From: Alkalicaulis satelles | Lineage (GTDB): Bacteria > Pseudomonadota > Alphaproteobacteria > Caulobacterales > Maricaulaceae | Reading direction: 5' to 3' | NCBI RefSeq assembly: GCF_008630495.1 | Contig: NZ_VWOJ01000001.1 | Location: forward strand, 1 to 64,000 | DNA length: 64,000 nt | Part shown: positions 16,482 through 25,554 of the stretch, piece by piece | How the letters are laid out: every line of letters starts with the position of its first letter | Numbering within the stretch: position 1 is the first letter of the stretch | Notes under the pieces: generated by a model | Seen by the model: the letters and a program-made list of their open reading frames with translations, nothing else | What the model was told of the DNA's origin: nothing | Databases searched by the model: none | Translations under genes and position numbers: made by a program

Positions 16482-17987
16482 ATGCCTGCGGTGAAGGAAA
16501 CCATTGAAGACGTGCGCCGGCTGGAAGCCGACAAGTACAAGTACGGCTTCTCCACCGAGATCGAGCAGGAGTTCGCGCCCAAGGGCCTCAATGAGGACAT
16601 TGTGCGCTTCATATCGGAAAAGAAGAACGAGCCCGAATGGATGCTGGAGTGGCGCCTGGACGCCTTCCGGCGCTGGCTGAAGATGGACGAGCCCAACTGG
16701 GCCAAGGTCGGCTATCCGCCCATCGACTATCAGGACGCCTATTACTACGCCGCGCCCAAGGATGCGGCCCGCTACAAGAGCCTGGACGAGGTGCCCGAGG
16801 AGATCCTCGAGACCTACAAGAAGCTCGGCATCCCCTTGCGCGAGGCCGAGGTGCTGCTGGGCGTGGAGGGCGCTGAAGACGTCACCGCCGCCGAGGCGCG
16901 TGAGCGCCCGCGGGTGGCGGTGGATGCGGTGTTCGATTCGGTCTCGGTGGCGACCACCTTCAAGGCCGAGCTGGAAAAGGCCGGCGTGATCTTCATGTCC
17001 ATTTCCGAGGCGCTGCACGCGCACCCCGAACTGGTGCGCCAGTATCTGGGCAGCGTGGTGCCTGTGACGGACAATTTCTTCGCCACGCTCAACAGCGCGG
17101 TGTTTTCAGATGGTTCCTTCGTCTATGTGCCGCCGGGCGTGCGCTGCCCCATGGAGCTGTCCACCTATTTCCGCATGAACGCCCAAGGCACCGGCCAGTT
17201 CGAGCGCACGCTCATCATCGCCGACAAGGGCGCGTACGTGTCCTATCTGGAGGGGTGCACCGCGCCCATGCGCGATGAGAACCAGCTGCACGCCGCCGTG
17301 GTGGAGCTGGTGGCGCTCGATGACGCCGAGATCAAATACTCCACCGTCCAGAACTGGTGGCCGGGCGACGCGGAAGGCAAGGGCGGGGTCTATAACTTCG
17401 TCACCAAGCGCGCCGACTGCCGGGGGCGCAATTCCAAGGTCAGCTGGACGCAAGTCGAGACCGGCTCGGCGATCACCTGGAAATATCCCTCCTGCGTGCT
17501 GCGCGGCGATAACAGCCAGGGCGAGTTCTACTCCATCGCCGTGACCAATGGCCGCCAGCAGGCCGATACCGGCACCAAGATGATCCATCTGGGCAGGAAC
17601 ACCCGCTCGCGCATCATCGCCAAGGGCATCTCGGCGGGCCGCTCCGACCAGACCTACAGGGGGCTCGTCTCCGTCCACGCCAAGGCGGCCGGCGCGCGCA
17701 ATTTCACCCAGTGCGACAGCCTGCTGATCGGTGATCAGTGCGGCGCCCATACCGTGCCCTATATCGAGGCCAAGACGCCCCACGCCACGCTGGAGCATGA
17801 GGCCACTACCTCGAAGCTCTCCGAAGACCAGCTCTTCTACGCCCGCCAGCGCGGCCTCGATGAGGAGACGGCGGTGGCCCTTCTGGTCAACGGCTTCTGT
17901 CGCGACGTACTGCAGGAACTGCCCATGGAATTCGCCGTGGAGGCCCAGGCGCTGCTGAAAGTGTCGCTGGAAGGGAGCGTGGGGTGA
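16482..17987 (+). CDS. sufB: Fe-S cluster assembly scaffold protein SufB
   Basis: 501 residues. Scaffold subunit of the SufBCD complex on which nascent clusters are built from persulfide and iron. The right-handed beta-helix core contains the typical [17 protein letters not shown] segment and [12 protein letters not shown] near the C-terminus. The family's functional cysteine and glutamate lie in the second half (for example the cysteine in TQCDSL). The ATG at 16482 has AAGGTGGGA just upstream; the frame open further upstream overlaps the desulfurase gene and is not used. A REP-like element separates it from sufC. Confidence 0.96.
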   Translation: MPAVKETIEDVRRLEADKYKYGFSTEIEQEFAPKGLNEDIVRFISEKKNEPEWMLEWRLDAFRRWLKMDEPNWAKVGYPPIDYQDAYYYAAPKDAARYKSLDEVPEEILETYKKLGIPLREAEVLLGVEGAEDVTAAEARERPRVAVDAVFDSVSVATTFKAELEKAGVIFMSISEALHAHPELVRQYLGSVVPVTDNFFATLNSAVFSDGSFVYVPPGVRCPMELSTYFRMNAQGTGQFERTLIIADKGAYVSYLEGCTAPMRDENQLHAAVVELVALDDAEIKYSTVQNWWPGDAEGKGGVYNFVTKRADCRGRNSKVSWTQVETGSAITWKYPSCVLRGDNSQGEFYSIAVTNGRQQADTGTKMIHLGRNTRSRIIAKGISAGRSDQTYRGLVSVHAKAAGARNFTQCDSLLIGDQCGAHTVPYIEAKTPHATLEHEATTSKLSEDQLFYARQRGLDEETAVALLVNGFCRDVLQELPMEFAVEAQALLKVSLEGSVG

Positions 17988-18048
17988 TGTTTGGCGCTTT
18001 CCCATTGCGTCAGGCGCCCGGATCATCGCGCCCCTCACGCTCTTCCTT

Positions 18049-18120
18049 GCGTTTCCCCGGCGAAAGCCGGGGCCCAGGGCAAGCGGCGATTCTGGGTCCC
18101 GGCTTTCGCCGGGAAAACGC
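18049..18120. repeat. REP-like paired palindromic element, copy 1
   Basis: Two 29-base arms (18049-18077 and 18092-18120) are inverted copies of each other with 27 of 29 positions matching, separated by 14 bases. Each arm contains its own small hairpin, CCCGGC-TTTC-GCCGGG in one orientation, followed by GAAAACGC or GGAAACGC. It lies between sufB and sufC. The same element, with different stem bases, is at 45906-45977. Confidence 0.8.
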
Positions 18121-18149
18121 GGAGTATGACGCTGAAAGAGGAGAAGGGT

Positions 18150-18256
18150 GATGGCGGCGCTTCCCCCCTCCGTCCGGGTCAAGTCTGGGACACCTACCCC
18201 GCAAGCGGGGGAGCAAAGGGTCGCCGGTTTTCACGCAGCTTTTGACGGAATGAAAC
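18150..18256. other. Remainder of the sufB-sufC gap with a second small palindrome
   Basis: This GC-rich stretch holds a hairpin CCCCGC-AAGC-GGGG near 18197-18211 (within ACCCCGCAAGCGGGGGAG), preceded by a pyrimidine-rich CCCCCCTCCGTCC run. It resembles a generic intergenic palindrome of GC-rich alphaproteobacteria. No gene is visible. TTTTGACGGAATGAAAC just before sufC gives only a GGAA-type ribosome-binding site. Confidence 0.45.
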
Positions 18257-19021
18257 ATGCTTGAAATCAAAAACCTCCATGCCCGCGTGAACCCGGAAGA
18301 GGGCGCGGATCTGGCGATCCTGAAGGGTGTGGATCTGACCGTGCCTGCGGGCGAGGTGCACGCTGTCATGGGGCCGAACGGGTGCGGTAAATCCACGCTC
18401 TCCTATGTGCTGGCCGGCCATGAGGGCTATGAGACGACCGACGGCGCGATCCGCTTCGAGGGCGAGGATATCGGCGAGCTGGAGCCCGAAGAGCGCGCCG
18501 CACGCGGCCTGTTCCTGTCGTTTCAGTATCCGGTGGAAATACCCGGCGTGCCGACGCTGACCTTCCTCAAGGAAGCCGCCAACGCCCAGCGGCGTGCGCG
18601 CGGCGAGGCGGAGATCAGCGCCCCGGACTTCATGAAGCTGGCGCGTGAAAACGCAGCAAAACTTGGTATTTCCAACGATATGTTGAAGCGCCCGGTGAAT
18701 GTGGGCTTCTCCGGCGGCGAGAAGAAGCGCATGGAGATTTTCCAGGCGCTGATGCTGGCGCCACGCTTTCTCATTCTCGACGAGACCGATTCCGGGCTCG
18801 ATATCGACGCGCTCAAAGTGGTGGCCGAGGGCGTCAACGCCCTGCGCAATCCTGAGCGCGGCATGCTGGTGATCACCCACTATCAGCGCCTGCTCGACCA
18901 TCTCAAACCCGACGTGGTCCATGTCATGGCCGGTGGGCGCATCGTGGAGTCGGGCGGGCCGGAGCTCGCCCATAAGCTCGAAGCCGAGGGCTATGACAAA
19001 TACGCGGGCGAGGCGGCCTGA
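18257..19021 (+). CDS. sufC: Fe-S cluster assembly ATPase SufC
   Basis: 254-residue ABC-type ATPase that drives conformational changes in SufBCD. Walker A is GPNGCGKST (39-47), the signature is FSGGEKKRME near 153-162, and Walker B LILDETDSGLD is near 172-182 with the Suf-specific D-E-T-D-S-G-L-D sequence. The switch histidine follows in VITHYQR. Length is typical. The stop shares one base with the sufD start (TGATG), indicating translational coupling. It lies 269 bp after sufB because of inserted palindromic elements. Confidence 0.97.
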   Translation: MLEIKNLHARVNPEEGADLAILKGVDLTVPAGEVHAVMGPNGCGKSTLSYVLAGHEGYETTDGAIRFEGEDIGELEPEERAARGLFLSFQYPVEIPGVPTLTFLKEAANAQRRARGEAEISAPDFMKLARENAAKLGISNDMLKRPVNVGFSGGEKKRMEIFQALMLAPRFLILDETDSGLDIDALKVVAEGVNALRNPERGMLVITHYQRLLDHLKPDVVHVMAGGRIVESGGPELAHKLEAEGYDKYAGEAA

Positions 19022-20112
19022 TGAACGCGCTGGTCAAGCTCTCCGCCTTTGAAGCAGCGCTCGCCGAGGCGCTGCCCGAGGGCGATCTTCGCGCCGAGCT
19101 GAGCGCGCGTGGCCTGCCGCACCGGCGGGTGGAAGACTGGAAATGGAGCGATCTGCGCACCGCGCTCGCCCGGTTTGATCCGGCTTCGCCCGCGCTGACG
19201 CTCACAGCCTCGCGTTCGCCGGACCGCACGGCTGAACCTGAGCACGGCGAGCGCCTGATGGCGCGGCTGGCCGGCGCATTAGGTCAGGGCGAAGTGTATG
19301 AGCTGGCGCCCGGCGAGCGCCTGTCTCTGGATATCCGCGCCGAGGCTGGCGCGGGTCACAAGGTGATCGAGGTCATCGTGCCGGACGGCGCCGAGGCCGC
19401 CCTGCACGAGACCTATCAGGCGGCGCCCGGGGCGCTGGCCAATATCGCGCTAGTGATCCGCGTGGGCGCGGGCGCGCGCCTCACCCGCCTGATCGAGCAG
19501 GACGCCTCGCCGGACGGCGTGATCGTGCTGACGGGTGAGCTGGAACTGGCGCAAGGCGCCCGCGCGCATCAGACCACGCTGGGTTTTGGCGCCAGGCTCG
19601 CCCGGCTGGAAACCCGCGTACGCCATGCCGGCGGCGGCGCCCATCTGACCCTGGACGGCGCCTGTCATGTGGGCGCAGGCCTGCATCTGGACCAGACCAC
19701 CATCGTGCGCCATGAGGGCCCGGACGGGATCACGCGCGAGCTGTTCAAGAGCGCCGCGGCGCCGGGCGGCCGGGCGGTGTTCCAGGGCAAGATCCATGTG
19801 GAGCGCCCGGCCCAGAAGACCGATGCCCAGATGAACCACCGCGCGCTGCTGCTGGGCGAGGGCGCGGAGATCGACGCCAAGCCGGAGCTGGAGATCTACG
19901 CCGACGACGTGGTATGCGCCCATGGCAATGCGCTGGGCGCGCTGGACGCCGCGGCCCTGTTCTACATGCGCCAGCGCGGGCTCGACGACGCCAGGGCGCG
20001 CGCGCTTCTGACCGAGAGCTTTCTTATGGAGCCGCTGGATGCGGTAGCCGACGAAGCCGAGCGCGAGCGTCTCAAGGCGCGCCTGCGCGCGAGCCTGGGG
20101 GCTGTGTCATGA
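19021..20112 (+). CDS. sufD: Fe-S cluster assembly protein SufD
   Basis: 363 residues. SufB paralogue and partner in the SufBC2D scaffold, thought to admit iron. It shows the HRRVEDWKWSDLR N-terminal helix and the beta-helix core, then the family's C-terminal block DAQMNHRALLLGEGAEIDAKPELEIYADDV...CAHG (residues about 260-300), where the histidine after C is the family's conserved residue. It is shorter than E. coli SufD (423) owing to a reduced N-terminal region, as is usual in alphaproteobacteria. It overlaps sufC by one base and sufS by four. Confidence 0.95.
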   Translation: MNALVKLSAFEAALAEALPEGDLRAELSARGLPHRRVEDWKWSDLRTALARFDPASPALTLTASRSPDRTAEPEHGERLMARLAGALGQGEVYELAPGERLSLDIRAEAGAGHKVIEVIVPDGAEAALHETYQAAPGALANIALVIRVGAGARLTRLIEQDASPDGVIVLTGELELAQGARAHQTTLGFGARLARLETRVRHAGGGAHLTLDGACHVGAGLHLDQTTIVRHEGPDGITRELFKSAAAPGGRAVFQGKIHVERPAQKTDAQMNHRALLLGEGAEIDAKPELEIYADDVVCAHGNALGALDAAALFYMRQRGLDDARARALLTESFLMEPLDAVADEAERERLKARLRASLGAVS

Positions 20113-21353
20113 CCCTGCCAGCGCATGCTGAAACATTGTTCGACCCCTATGCGGTGCGGGCCGAGTTTCCGATCCTGTCGCGTCAGGTCAATAACTGTCC
20201 GCTGGTCTATCTCGACAACGCCGCCTCGGCTCAGAAGCCCGAGGCCGTGATCGAAGCGGTGGCCGATGTCTGGCGGCATTCCTACGCCAATGTGCACCGG
20301 GGCCTGCATACGCTGGCCAATGAGGCGACGGAGGCGTTTGAGGGCGCGCGCAGCAAGACCGCGAAGTTTCTGGGCGCGGCGGGCGCACGCCAGATCGTGT
20401 TCACCCGCGGCGCCACCGAGGCGATCAATCTGGTGGCCGCCAGCTTCGCCGCCAGCCTGAAGCCGGGCGATGAAATCATCCTGTCGCAGATGGAGCACCA
20501 CTCCAATATCGTGCCCTGGCACTTTCTGCGCGAGCGTCAGGGCGTGGTGATCAAATGGGTTCCGGTGACCGAAGACGGCGCCCTGGACTTGGCCGCCTAT
20601 GAGGCCTTGTTCACGCCGCGCACGCGCCTTGTAGCGGTCGCTCACATGTCCAATGTGCTGGGCACGGTGAACCCGGCCCGGCGTCTGACCGAAATCGCCC
20701 ACGCCCATGGCGCGGCGATCCTTCTGGACGGCAGTCAGGCCGCGGTGCACCTGCCGGACCTCGATGTCAGCGCCATCGGGTGTGATTTCTACGTCTTCAC
20801 CGGCCACAAGCTCTACGGCCCCAATGGCGCGGGCGCGCTCTACGCCGCCGGGGACTGGCTGGACCGTCTGACGCCCTGGCAGGGCGGGGGCGAGATGATC
20901 GCCGAGGTGAGCGAGACGGGCGTGGTCTATGCCGATCCGCCCCACAAGTTCGAGGCCGGCACGCCCGCCATCGCCGATGTCATCGGGCTGGGCGCGGCCA
21001 TTGACTGGGTCAACGCTCTGGACCGCGCTGCAGTGGCGGCACATGAACATGGGCTTCTGGAGCGCGCCGAAGCAGGGCTGAAGGAGATTCCCGGCCTTAC
21101 CATCATCGGGCGCACGCCGGACAAGGGCGCCATCGCCTCCTTCGTGGTGGACGGCGCCCATCCCCATGATCTGGCCCAACTTATGGACAAGTATGGCGTG
21201 GCGGTGCGTGCGGGCCATCACTGCGCCCATCCGCTGATGCAGCGCTATGGCCTGACGGGCACGGTGCGCGCCAGTTTCGCCGCCTACAACACAGCCGAAG
21301 ATGTGGACGCCTTCCTTGAGGCGTTGCGCAAGGCGATCAGCTTCCTCATTTAA
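20109..21353 (+). CDS. sufS: Cysteine desulfurase SufS
   Basis: 414 residues, group II cysteine desulfurase that mobilises sulfur for the SufBCD scaffold. The PLP lysine is K234 in TGHKLYGPNG and the persulfide cysteine is C372 in RAGHHCAHPLMQR, on the short loop diagnostic of SufS. The ATG at 20109 overlaps the sufD stop. No sufE or sufU gene follows in this window, so the sulfur-acceptor partner must be encoded elsewhere or the enzyme works directly with SufB. Confidence 0.96.
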   Translation: MTLPAHAETLFDPYAVRAEFPILSRQVNNCPLVYLDNAASAQKPEAVIEAVADVWRHSYANVHRGLHTLANEATEAFEGARSKTAKFLGAAGARQIVFTRGATEAINLVAASFAASLKPGDEIILSQMEHHSNIVPWHFLRERQGVVIKWVPVTEDGALDLAAYEALFTPRTRLVAVAHMSNVLGTVNPARRLTEIAHAHGAAILLDGSQAAVHLPDLDVSAIGCDFYVFTGHKLYGPNGAGALYAAGDWLDRLTPWQGGGEMIAEVSETGVVYADPPHKFEAGTPAIADVIGLGAAIDWVNALDRAAVAAHEHGLLERAEAGLKEIPGLTIIGRTPDKGAIASFVVDGAHPHDLAQLMDKYGVAVRAGHHCAHPLMQRYGLTGTVRASFAAYNTAEDVDAFLEALRKAISFLI

Positions 21354-21358
21354 GGACC

Positions 21359-21796
21359 ATGACCATGGATACCGGCGCCGCCGCCCCGCGCGACATTATC
21401 AATCTCACCGCCCAGGCGGAAGCGCCCGGCGTGGATGCGCCGGCCCAGGCGGTCACCACGTCAAACGATCCCGATCTGCCTCCCGGGGAGATCGCGCGCA
21501 TCACCGATGACGTGATCGCGGCGCTCAAAAGCGTTCACGACCCGGAGATTCCGGCCGACATCTATGAGCTGGGTCTCATTTACCAGGTCGATCTGGAAGC
21601 CGAAGGCGTGCTGAAAGTGGAGATGACCCTCACCGCGCCGGGCTGCCCGGTGGCGGGCGAGATGCCCGGATGGGTCAAGGACGCCTGCGAGGGCGTGGAG
21701 GGCGTCACGCGCGCCGATGTCACGCTGACCTTTGATCCGCCCTGGACGCCGGCGCGCATGTCTGATGAAGCGCGCCTGTCCCTCAACATGCTCTGA
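21359..21796 (+). CDS. sufT: SUF system assembly protein SufT (DUF59/MIP18)
   Basis: 145 residues. An N-terminal variable, Ala/Pro-rich region (1-45) precedes the MIP18/DUF59 domain: VIAALKSVHDPEIPADIYELGLIY, then TLTAPGCPVAGEMPGWV containing the conserved functional cysteine. SufT proteins help mature Fe-S proteins, notably when demand is high. It starts 5 bp after sufS and lies 15 bp before sufA. The tail DPPWTPARMSDEARLSLNML is a strong family signature. Confidence 0.94.
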   Translation: MTMDTGAAAPRDIINLTAQAEAPGVDAPAQAVTTSNDPDLPPGEIARITDDVIAALKSVHDPEIPADIYELGLIYQVDLEAEGVLKVEMTLTAPGCPVAGEMPGWVKDACEGVEGVTRADVTLTFDPPWTPARMSDEARLSLNML

Positions 21797-21811
21797 ACTG
21801 GAGCCTTCGCC

Positions 21812-22171
21812 ATGACCCGTCCCCGTCCCAAGGCCGTCACCCTCACCGAAGCCGCCGCCGAGCGCGTCAAGGCGCTGATGGCGCGCGAGAACAAGGGCTA
21901 TTTGCGCGTCGGCGTGAAGAATGGCGGCTGCGCAGGCATGGAATATGTCATGGACTATGTGGCCGAGCCCGATGCGCTGGACGAGCGGGTGGAGGATCAG
22001 GGCGTGGAGATCGTGGTGGACGCCAAATCCCTGCTTTTCCTTCTGGGCAGCCAGCTCGATTATGAAGTGACCCCGCTCCACGCCAAATTCGTGTTCCGCA
22101 ATCCCAACGAGACGGATGCGTGCGGGTGCGGGGAGAGCGTGACGCTGGTCCAGGCCAGTCTCGGCGCCTGA
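21812..22171 (+). CDS. sufA: A-type iron-sulfur carrier protein (SufA/HesB)
   Basis: 119 residues of the HesB/IscA/SufA fold, carrying [2Fe-2S] or [4Fe-4S] clusters from the scaffold to apo-proteins. The three ligand cysteines are C40 in KNGGCAGM and C104 and C106 in DACGCGES. Length and the SLLFLLGSQLDY motif fit the family. It is the last gene of the iscR-suf operon; the next gene, a glutathione transferase, starts 80 bp further on and may be separately expressed. Confidence 0.95.
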   Translation: MTRPRPKAVTLTEAAAERVKALMARENKGYLRVGVKNGGCAGMEYVMDYVAEPDALDERVEDQGVEIVVDAKSLLFLLGSQLDYEVTPLHAKFVFRNPNETDACGCGESVTLVQASLGA

Positions 22172-22251
22172 CCGCCTGCGTCAGGGGCTTGATGCGGCTG
22201 GTTTTTCAGGGCTCCTTGCAGTCTGTATGGTTTATTTCCGGGGGGCAGGCC

Positions 22252-22857
22252 GTGAAGCTCTATGTTTCGCCGACATCGCCGTATGCGCGCAAATGCCGGG
22301 CGCTAATCATTGAAAAGAGCCTGGAAAATCAGGTCTCGATCGTGGAATGCGCGCCGCTGGACGATCCCGCCGACCTGCTGGCGCATAATCCGCTGGGCAA
22401 GGTGCCGGTGCTGGCGCGCGAGCGCGGTCCGGCCCTGATGGATTCTCCGCTTATCTGCGAATATCTCGACAGCCTGACGGCAGAAAACTGGGTGCCCGCA
22501 CGCGGGGAGAGCCGGTTTGCCGTGTTGCGCCAGCAGGCGCTGGCGGACGGGCTGATTGATCTGGTGATCGGACGGCGCATCGAGCAGGGCCGCGACGCCA
22601 AGCTGCGCTGGCCCTTCTGGTCCGAACGCTGGGAGCGGGCCGTGGCGCGCACGCTGGAGACCCTGACCGCCGAACGCGCCCAGTACGAGCGCTCGGTGGA
22701 TCTGGGCGCGCTCTCGGTGGCGGCGGCGCTGGGCTATATGGATCTGCGCTATGCCGAATATGGCTGGCGTGAGCGCCATCCCGAACTGGCCGGTTTCGCC
22801 GAGCGCTGGTTCGCCCGCGACAGCTTCATCCAGACCGCTCCGCCTCAGGGAGCTTGA
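22252..22857 (+). CDS. Glutathione S-transferase family protein
   Basis: 201 residues. Thioredoxin-fold N-terminal domain (MKLYVSPTSPYARKCRALI, with SPYARK at the glutathione-activating position; NPLGKVPVL and the cis-proline; DSPLICEYLD binding the glutamyl group), then an all-helical domain with SVAAALGYMDLRY. It catalyses or carries glutathione conjugation; substrate unknown. I start at the GTG at 22252, since the fold begins there and GGGGGG lies upstream. Its 3' end overlaps the convergent channel gene by 13 bases. Confidence 0.88.
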   Translation: MKLYVSPTSPYARKCRALIIEKSLENQVSIVECAPLDDPADLLAHNPLGKVPVLARERGPALMDSPLICEYLDSLTAENWVPARGESRFAVLRQQALADGLIDLVIGRRIEQGRDAKLRWPFWSERWERAVARTLETLTAERAQYERSVDLGALSVAAALGYMDLRYAEYGWRERHPELAGFAERWFARDSFIQTAPPQGA

Positions 22858-23579
22858 GCGGGCATCTCAGGAGCGGGCTTGTTCAGCCGCGCCTGGGCGC
22901 GTGCAGAGCAGACCCAGGCGATCAGCCCCATCAAGGCGAATGCAGTCCCGGCGAAGGGCGCGATAAAGCCGGGCAGGGCGAAGGCCAGCGCGGTCACGAT
23001 CAGGCTGAGCACGGCCGTTCCCAGACCGAACTCCACCTCGAAGCGCGTCCAGCTCCGCTCGGTATCTGTGAGTTCCAGCGCGTCTCCGCGGCGCAGGGCG
23101 TGAGCGTAGAGCAGGGCCACCACTGTATAGACAGCCCCGAAAAACCCGCCATAGATCGCATAGAGCCACGGCACCTGCGCAAGGGTCAGCACCGCATCGA
23201 TCTGATGATCTGCGCTGAACGCTCCGGTGAAGTAATTCACCACGAAATCCGTCATGAATTTAAGCGGATAGATGTAGATCAGCACCAGGAAGAGCAAGAG
23301 CGCGTTGAGCAGGGTGACCCAGCCGTCGTCCAGCCCGTAGCGCCGGAAAAAGATGTGGTGCGTGCGCCAGATCAGCAGGATGAGCGCAAAGCAGAAGCCG
23401 ATGGACAGCGCCCCGCGCCAGAGCCCGGCCAGTTCGCCAAAGGTCTGGGGGATGCTCTGCAGGGCGGCCAGTGTGAGCACCATCGCAAAGATGATGTCTG
23501 ACAGGTTCTCCACCCGCGAGACCTCGGCGCCGCGCCAGCGGAAATTGGTTTCGCCCTTGAGCGTATATGTGCGAGCCAT
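22845..23579 (-). CDS. TMEM175-family (DUF1211) potassium channel-like protein
   Basis: 244 residues with six hydrophobic helices. RVENLSDIIFAMVLTL (22-37) corresponds to the RxxxFSD filter-helix motif of bacterial TMEM175 potassium channels, with leucine replacing the usual phenylalanine. Helices at about 28-44, 55-72, 85-105, 135-160, 180-203 and 208-225 follow. Unlike the lysosomal two-repeat form this is a single six-helix unit that would assemble as a tetramer. The hydrophobic substitution in the motif makes selectivity uncertain. It overlaps the GST gene tail-to-tail. Confidence 0.7.
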   Translation of the reverse strand: MARTYTLKGETNFRWRGAEVSRVENLSDIIFAMVLTLAALQSIPQTFGELAGLWRGALSIGFCFALILLIWRTHHIFFRRYGLDDGWVTLLNALLLFLVLIYIYPLKFMTDFVVNYFTGAFSADHQIDAVLTLAQVPWLYAIYGGFFGAVYTVVALLYAHALRRGDALELTDTERSWTRFEVEFGLGTAVLSLIVTALAFALPGFIAPFAGTAFALMGLIAWVCSARAQARLNKPAPEMPAQAP

Positions 23580-23734
23580 CAGCGCTATCCCGTGCTTTCC
23601 GGCCAGTCTGGTCCCGATAGCACCGGTTTGAAAGCGGGAATTGGGACCGGGCTAGGTGGCCGGATGCCCCGGGTTGCGCGCTTGCCGGCTTCGCTTCACA
23701 ACTCATGTCAGTTTTGTCCAGGCAGGAGCGCGCA

Positions 23735-24439
23735 ATGTCCAGGTTCACACTGACCACTTATGACTGGGTACCGGAGTTTCCGCGCGGTCTGGTGCGGGAC
23801 CTGAGAGTGCGGTGGGCTCTGGAAGAGGCAGGGCTGGACTATCGCGTTGAAAGCGTTCCGTTCCATGAGCGCAGCGAGGCGCACTTCGCACACCAGCCAT
23901 TCGGCCAGATACCATGGCTGACCGATGGTGAGCTGACCATTTTTGAAACCGGCGCCATTCTGCTGCATCTGGGCGAGCGCAGTCCGGCTCTGATGCCGGC
24001 TGATGAAGGCGGGCGCAGCGATGTGATCAAATGGCTGTTCGCGGCGCTCAATTCGGTCGAGATGGCGAGCCAGACTTGGCTGATCTTCAAATTCGCAGAA
24101 GACACAAATGTTTCGCCAGGCAGGGAGTCGCTTGAGCGCTTCCTGCAAAAGCGGTTGCAGCACATGGATACGGTGCTCGCTGACAGGCAATGGCTGGCTG
24201 GTTCATTCTCGATCGCCGATATCGCCATGTCGGATGTGTTGCGCACCGCTGATCGTTTTGACGCGCTGGCGGACTTTCCCGCGTGCCGGGCCTATGCAGG
24301 GCGCGCCATGGAGCGCCCTGCTTTCAGGAAAGCGCATGCAGATCAGCTGGCGCACTTCGCCGCCGCTGATGCGAAAATGAGAAAAAGAGAGGCTCAGGCC
24401 GCTGCCGCGCCGTCCATGCGGCTGCCGTCGCAGGTATAG
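23735..24439 (+). CDS. Glutathione S-transferase family protein
   Basis: 234 residues. N-terminal thioredoxin-like domain with FGQIPWLTDGELTIFETGAILLHL, the cis-Pro and Glu-Thr glutathione-binding elements, then a helical C-terminal domain with WLAGSFSIADIAMSDVLR, the N-capping box motif of GSTs. The start at 23735 has AGGAG seven bases upstream, better than the ATG 30 bases earlier. It is unlike the GST at 22252 in sequence, so this is not a recent duplication. Its 3' end overlaps the convergent diguanylate cyclase gene by 46 bases. Confidence 0.87.
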   Translation: MSRFTLTTYDWVPEFPRGLVRDLRVRWALEEAGLDYRVESVPFHERSEAHFAHQPFGQIPWLTDGELTIFETGAILLHLGERSPALMPADEGGRSDVIKWLFAALNSVEMASQTWLIFKFAEDTNVSPGRESLERFLQKRLQHMDTVLADRQWLAGSFSIADIAMSDVLRTADRFDALADFPACRAYAGRAMERPAFRKAHADQLAHFAAADAKMRKREAQAAAAPSMRLPSQV

Positions 24440-25446
24440 CGGTTGCGGCCGGTCTGCTTGGATTTGTAGAGATTGGTGTCACAGCGCTCGATCAGCGCCT
24501 CGATGGATTCCCCGTCGCGATACTGGGACACGCCCAGCGAGACGGTGATATTGCCCAGATCCTCGCTGGTGGACTTGCGTAAGAGGCGCTTGCTTTCCAC
24601 TGTGGAGCGCACCTTCTCGGCGATGGCGCGCGCCTCATCCAGGCTGGTGCGCGGCAGCACGACGGCGAATTCCTCTCCGCCATAGCGGGCCACCACGTGG
24701 TAATCCTTGGAGAAACGCGACAGGCAGGCGGCCACGAAGCGGATGATCTGGTCGCCTGTCTGATGGCCCCAAGTGTCGTTGAAGCGCTTGAAATGGTCGA
24801 TATCGCACAGCACCAGCGACATCGGCACGCTCTTGAGATCGGCCTCGCGGCGCGCTGTGCGCATGGCTTCGTCAAAGCGCTTGCGGTTGGCCACCCCGGT
24901 GAGGGCGTCGGTCATGGATTCCTCGCGCACCTTCTCCAGATTGGTCTTGAGAAGGCTGACCTCCTGTGAGGTTTCCACAAGCCGCTTTTCCAGATCGCGC
25001 GAGCGGCGCTGCATGCGCGCTGTGGCGGCCACCAGGCCCTCGATCATGCGCTTGATGGACGCCTCGTCAGTGGCCTGATGGAGTTCGCCGGAGGCGCCGG
25101 CCAGGACCTGACCATAGGCGGCGGTGTCGCGCTCGGCCGTTTCCAGGGTTTTCACCACTGCGCCGAGTTCACGGCTCATGGCGCCGCCCACTTCCAGCAC
25201 CGCGTCCTGAATGCGTTTGAAGGTGAAGTGGCGGTCGTACAGCTCGTCGAGAAACGCCGATTCAAGCGGGCCGCCCTGGTCCAGCGCCTTGCGCAACTCC
25301 TCGCACAGGCCCGGATTGGAATCGGAAGCAAAATGGGTGAAGAGCGCGTAGTTCTGCGGCGTTGGCGGCACAGATCGCTCAGCCATAAGGTCAAGCGCCT
25401 TGCGCGCAATATCGATGCCTTCGGATGTCTGAAGCCTGCCGCTCAC
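24394..25446 (-). CDS. Diguanylate cyclase (GGDEF domain)
   Basis: 350 residues. N-terminal helical region (1-160), probably coiled coil at 140-175, serving as sensor or dimerisation part with no recognisable PAS or membrane helix. The GGDEF domain spans about 178-340, with substrate-site residues in CDIDHFKRFNDTWGH and an intact active site GGEEF at 256-260. The allosteric product-inhibition I-site (RxxD five residues upstream) is absent: K247 and H250 occupy it. The enzyme should make cyclic di-GMP from two GTP in the cytoplasm. It starts with GTG at 25446; GGGGGA lies upstream. Confidence 0.93.
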   Translation of the reverse strand: MSGRLQTSEGIDIARKALDLMAERSVPPTPQNYALFTHFASDSNPGLCEELRKALDQGGPLESAFLDELYDRHFTFKRIQDAVLEVGGAMSRELGAVVKTLETAERDTAAYGQVLAGASGELHQATDEASIKRMIEGLVAATARMQRRSRDLEKRLVETSQEVSLLKTNLEKVREESMTDALTGVANRKRFDEAMRTARREADLKSVPMSLVLCDIDHFKRFNDTWGHQTGDQIIRFVAACLSRFSKDYHVVARYGGEEFAVVLPRTSLDEARAIAEKVRSTVESKRLLRKSTSEDLGNITVSLGVSQYRDGESIEALIERCDTNLYKSKQTGRNRYTCDGSRMDGAAAA

Positions 25447-25554
25447 GCCCGTCGTCCCCCGTATGCCGCGCTCACTTTCTGTAGCGCTTTGACAGGAGGC
25501 TAGGGCGCGAAAGGTAAAATCGGGTAAACGGCACGCTGATTTTCAGACTGAGTC

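Noticed and set aside
19914-20108. Longer SufS start inside sufD
   Set aside because: SufS homology starts at the ATG at 20109, which overlaps the sufD stop in the usual coupled manner.
23609-23650. Imperfect GGTCCCGAT / ATTGGGACC inverted repeat between the channel and GST genes
   Set aside because: Short arms with a mismatch and a 20-base loop, in GC-rich DNA where such pairs arise by chance. I see no supporting context.
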